Source: an uncultured Collinsella sp.
GTDB lineage: Bacteria > Actinomycetota > Coriobacteriia > Coriobacteriales > Coriobacteriaceae
Reading direction: 5' to 3'
Assembly: GCA_900758885.1 (NCBI GenBank)
Contig: CAAETD010000098.1
Span: 1-64,000, forward strand
DNA: 64,000 nucleotides
A program made the translations under genes and the position numbers. The number at the start of each line of letters is the position of its first letter. The stretch's first letter is position 1. Positions 63,125 through 64,000 of the stretch are shown piece by piece. The notes below the pieces were generated by a model. The model had not been told where the DNA came from and searched no databases. It saw nothing but the letters and a program-made list of their open reading frames with translations.

Positions 63125-64000
63125 ATGTCATTTGCAGTCAGTCTGTCCCTTCTCGGCTTGGTCGCTATCGCGGCCCCGATGGTGGCCTCGGTGCTCGTCG
63201 CCCTGTTCCCCCGTCCGTACGCCAAGTGGTTCAGCGTTTTGGGTGCCGCCGTCTCGACGGTCTGCACCATCGCCCTCGCCGCGAATTTCGCTGGCGCCGG
63301 CATGCCCGACACGCAGGTCCCCCTGATCTCGTTTGGGCAGACCCTCGTCATGGGATTCACCTTCGATCGCATGAGCACGCTGCTCGCGCCCGCCTTTGTG
63401 GGTATCGGCCTACTTGTCGTGATCTATTCGATCCCCTATATGAGCGAGAATAACCGTGAGCATCCCGACGCGCCGCGTCGTCGCTTCTACGCGTACCTCG
63501 CGACCTTCATCGGCGCCATGGCCGGCCTCGTGTACAGCTCGACCCTTTTGGGCCAGCTCGTGTTCTTTGAGATCACGGGTGCGTGCTCTTGGGGCCTCAT
63601 TAGCTACTACATGACGCCTACGGCCAAGAAGGCCGGCATGAAGGCCCTGATCATTACGCATATCGGTGCGCTCGGCCTGTATCTGGGCGCTGCCATCGTG
63701 TTTGCCCACACCGGCACCTTCGCCATCACCGCGATTGCCGGCCTCGACGCCAAGCTCAAGGCTATCGTCCTTTTGCTCGTGCTGTTTGCGGCCTGGGCCA
63801 AGTCCGCACAGGTTCCCATGTACATGTGGCTGCCTTCGGCCATGGAGGCGCCGACGCCTGTTTCGGCCTACCTGCATGGTGCCTCGATGGTCAAGGTCGG
63901 CGTGTGCGTGTTCGCGCGTGCACTCGTCTCTGCCGGTGAGATTCCCGAGATCGTGGGTTGGGTCGCCATTATCGACGCCATGGTCACCATGCTCTTTGGT
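63125..64000 (+). CDS. NuoL/MrpA-like proton-conducting subunit (HyfD/HyfF type), partial
   Basis: The open frame from ATG 63125 runs past the window end (292 residues visible, no stop). It has multiple helices and the antiporter motif AKSAQVPMYMWLPSAMEAPT followed by PVSAYLHGASMVKVG, as in NuoL and HyfF. It is another ion-translocating subunit of the hydrogenase complex; further subunits and the [NiFe] hydrogenase should follow outside the window. GAAGGGAG precedes the start. Confidence 0.88.
   Translation, partial: MSFAVSLSLLGLVAIAAPMVASVLVALFPRPYAKWFSVLGAAVSTVCTIALAANFAGAGMPDTQVPLISFGQTLVMGFTFDRMSTLLAPAFVGIGLLVVIYSIPYMSENNREHPDAPRRRFYAYLATFIGAMAGLVYSSTLLGQLVFFEITGACSWGLISYYMTPTAKKAGMKALIITHIGALGLYLGAAIVFAHTGTFAITAIAGLDAKLKAIVLLLVLFAAWAKSAQVPMYMWLPSAMEAPTPVSAYLHGASMVKVGVCVFARALVSAGEIPEIVGWVAIIDAMVTMLFG

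Overview
The window is high-GC, gene-dense DNA that looks like a strictly anaerobic gut actinobacterium of the class Coriobacteriia, most plausibly Collinsella (inference from protein flavour and gene content; no 16S gene is present). Anaerobe markers are a selenocysteine formate dehydrogenase with hydrogenase-4/formate-hydrogenlyase membrane subunits, two double-cubane-type [Fe-S] reductases, an oxygen-sensitive type of cysteine desulfidase, and a selenium-handling operon. Two genes that appear broken by in-frame TGA codons (selD at 49162, fdhF at 57658) are intact selenoprotein genes.

Layout. 22-1762: Pit phosphate transporter with its DUF47 partner. 2013-5148: a probably leaderless small gene, a Bax-inhibitor-1-like membrane protein, a PARG/macrodomain-like protein and an SGNH hydrolase. 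5481-7930: thiD and thiC under a TPP riboswitch. 8000-14868: small membrane protein, yaaA, M18 aminopeptidase, polA, HAD phosphatase. 15012-18604: argG-argH preceded by an arginine-rich 24-codon leader peptide. 18990-25711: ndk, rpiB, cyuA, HAD hydrolase, rpsA (TTG start), RNase P RNA, YigZ. 25779-32945: C_GCAxxG_C_C protein, metY, MFS exporter, xpt, stand-alone release-factor domain, diacylglycerol kinase with a frameshifted tail, CLC-type (probably fluoride) transporter. 33156-38569: molybdenum block moeA-mogA-modA-modB-modC, with modB carrying an unusual extracellular domain. 38771-46960: a double-cubane-type reductase, a complete dipeptide/nickel-type ABC importer and a second reductase. 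47116-52254: the reductase activator ATPase, a glycosyltransferase, Sec-containing selD, yedF, DUF3343 and a cysteine desulfurase in one tight run. 52322-53928: brnQ and two tRNAs. 54139-56217: a small accessory patch (nuclease-like gene between two hairpin repeats; RelB/PIN pair). 56647-64000: formate hydrogenlyase operon, running off the window.

How it fits together. The molybdenum genes (cofactor and uptake), selenium genes (selenophosphate) and fdhF (a Mo/W-pterin selenoenzyme) lie within 30 kb and jointly supply one enzyme system. The two reductases need the ASKHA ATPase encoded just downstream, and the importer between them may bring in their substrate.

Intergenic DNA is rich in palindromic repeats: four copies of a ~70-bp element with AAGTTGCGGTGAAATA arms, four copies of a nested hairpin with a CTCCTCTTTC box, a triple tandem inverted repeat (5204-5419) and a 33-bp perfect inverted repeat (13902-14030). 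In both dispersed families the stem sequence changes between copies while pairing is kept, which argues for structure under selection.
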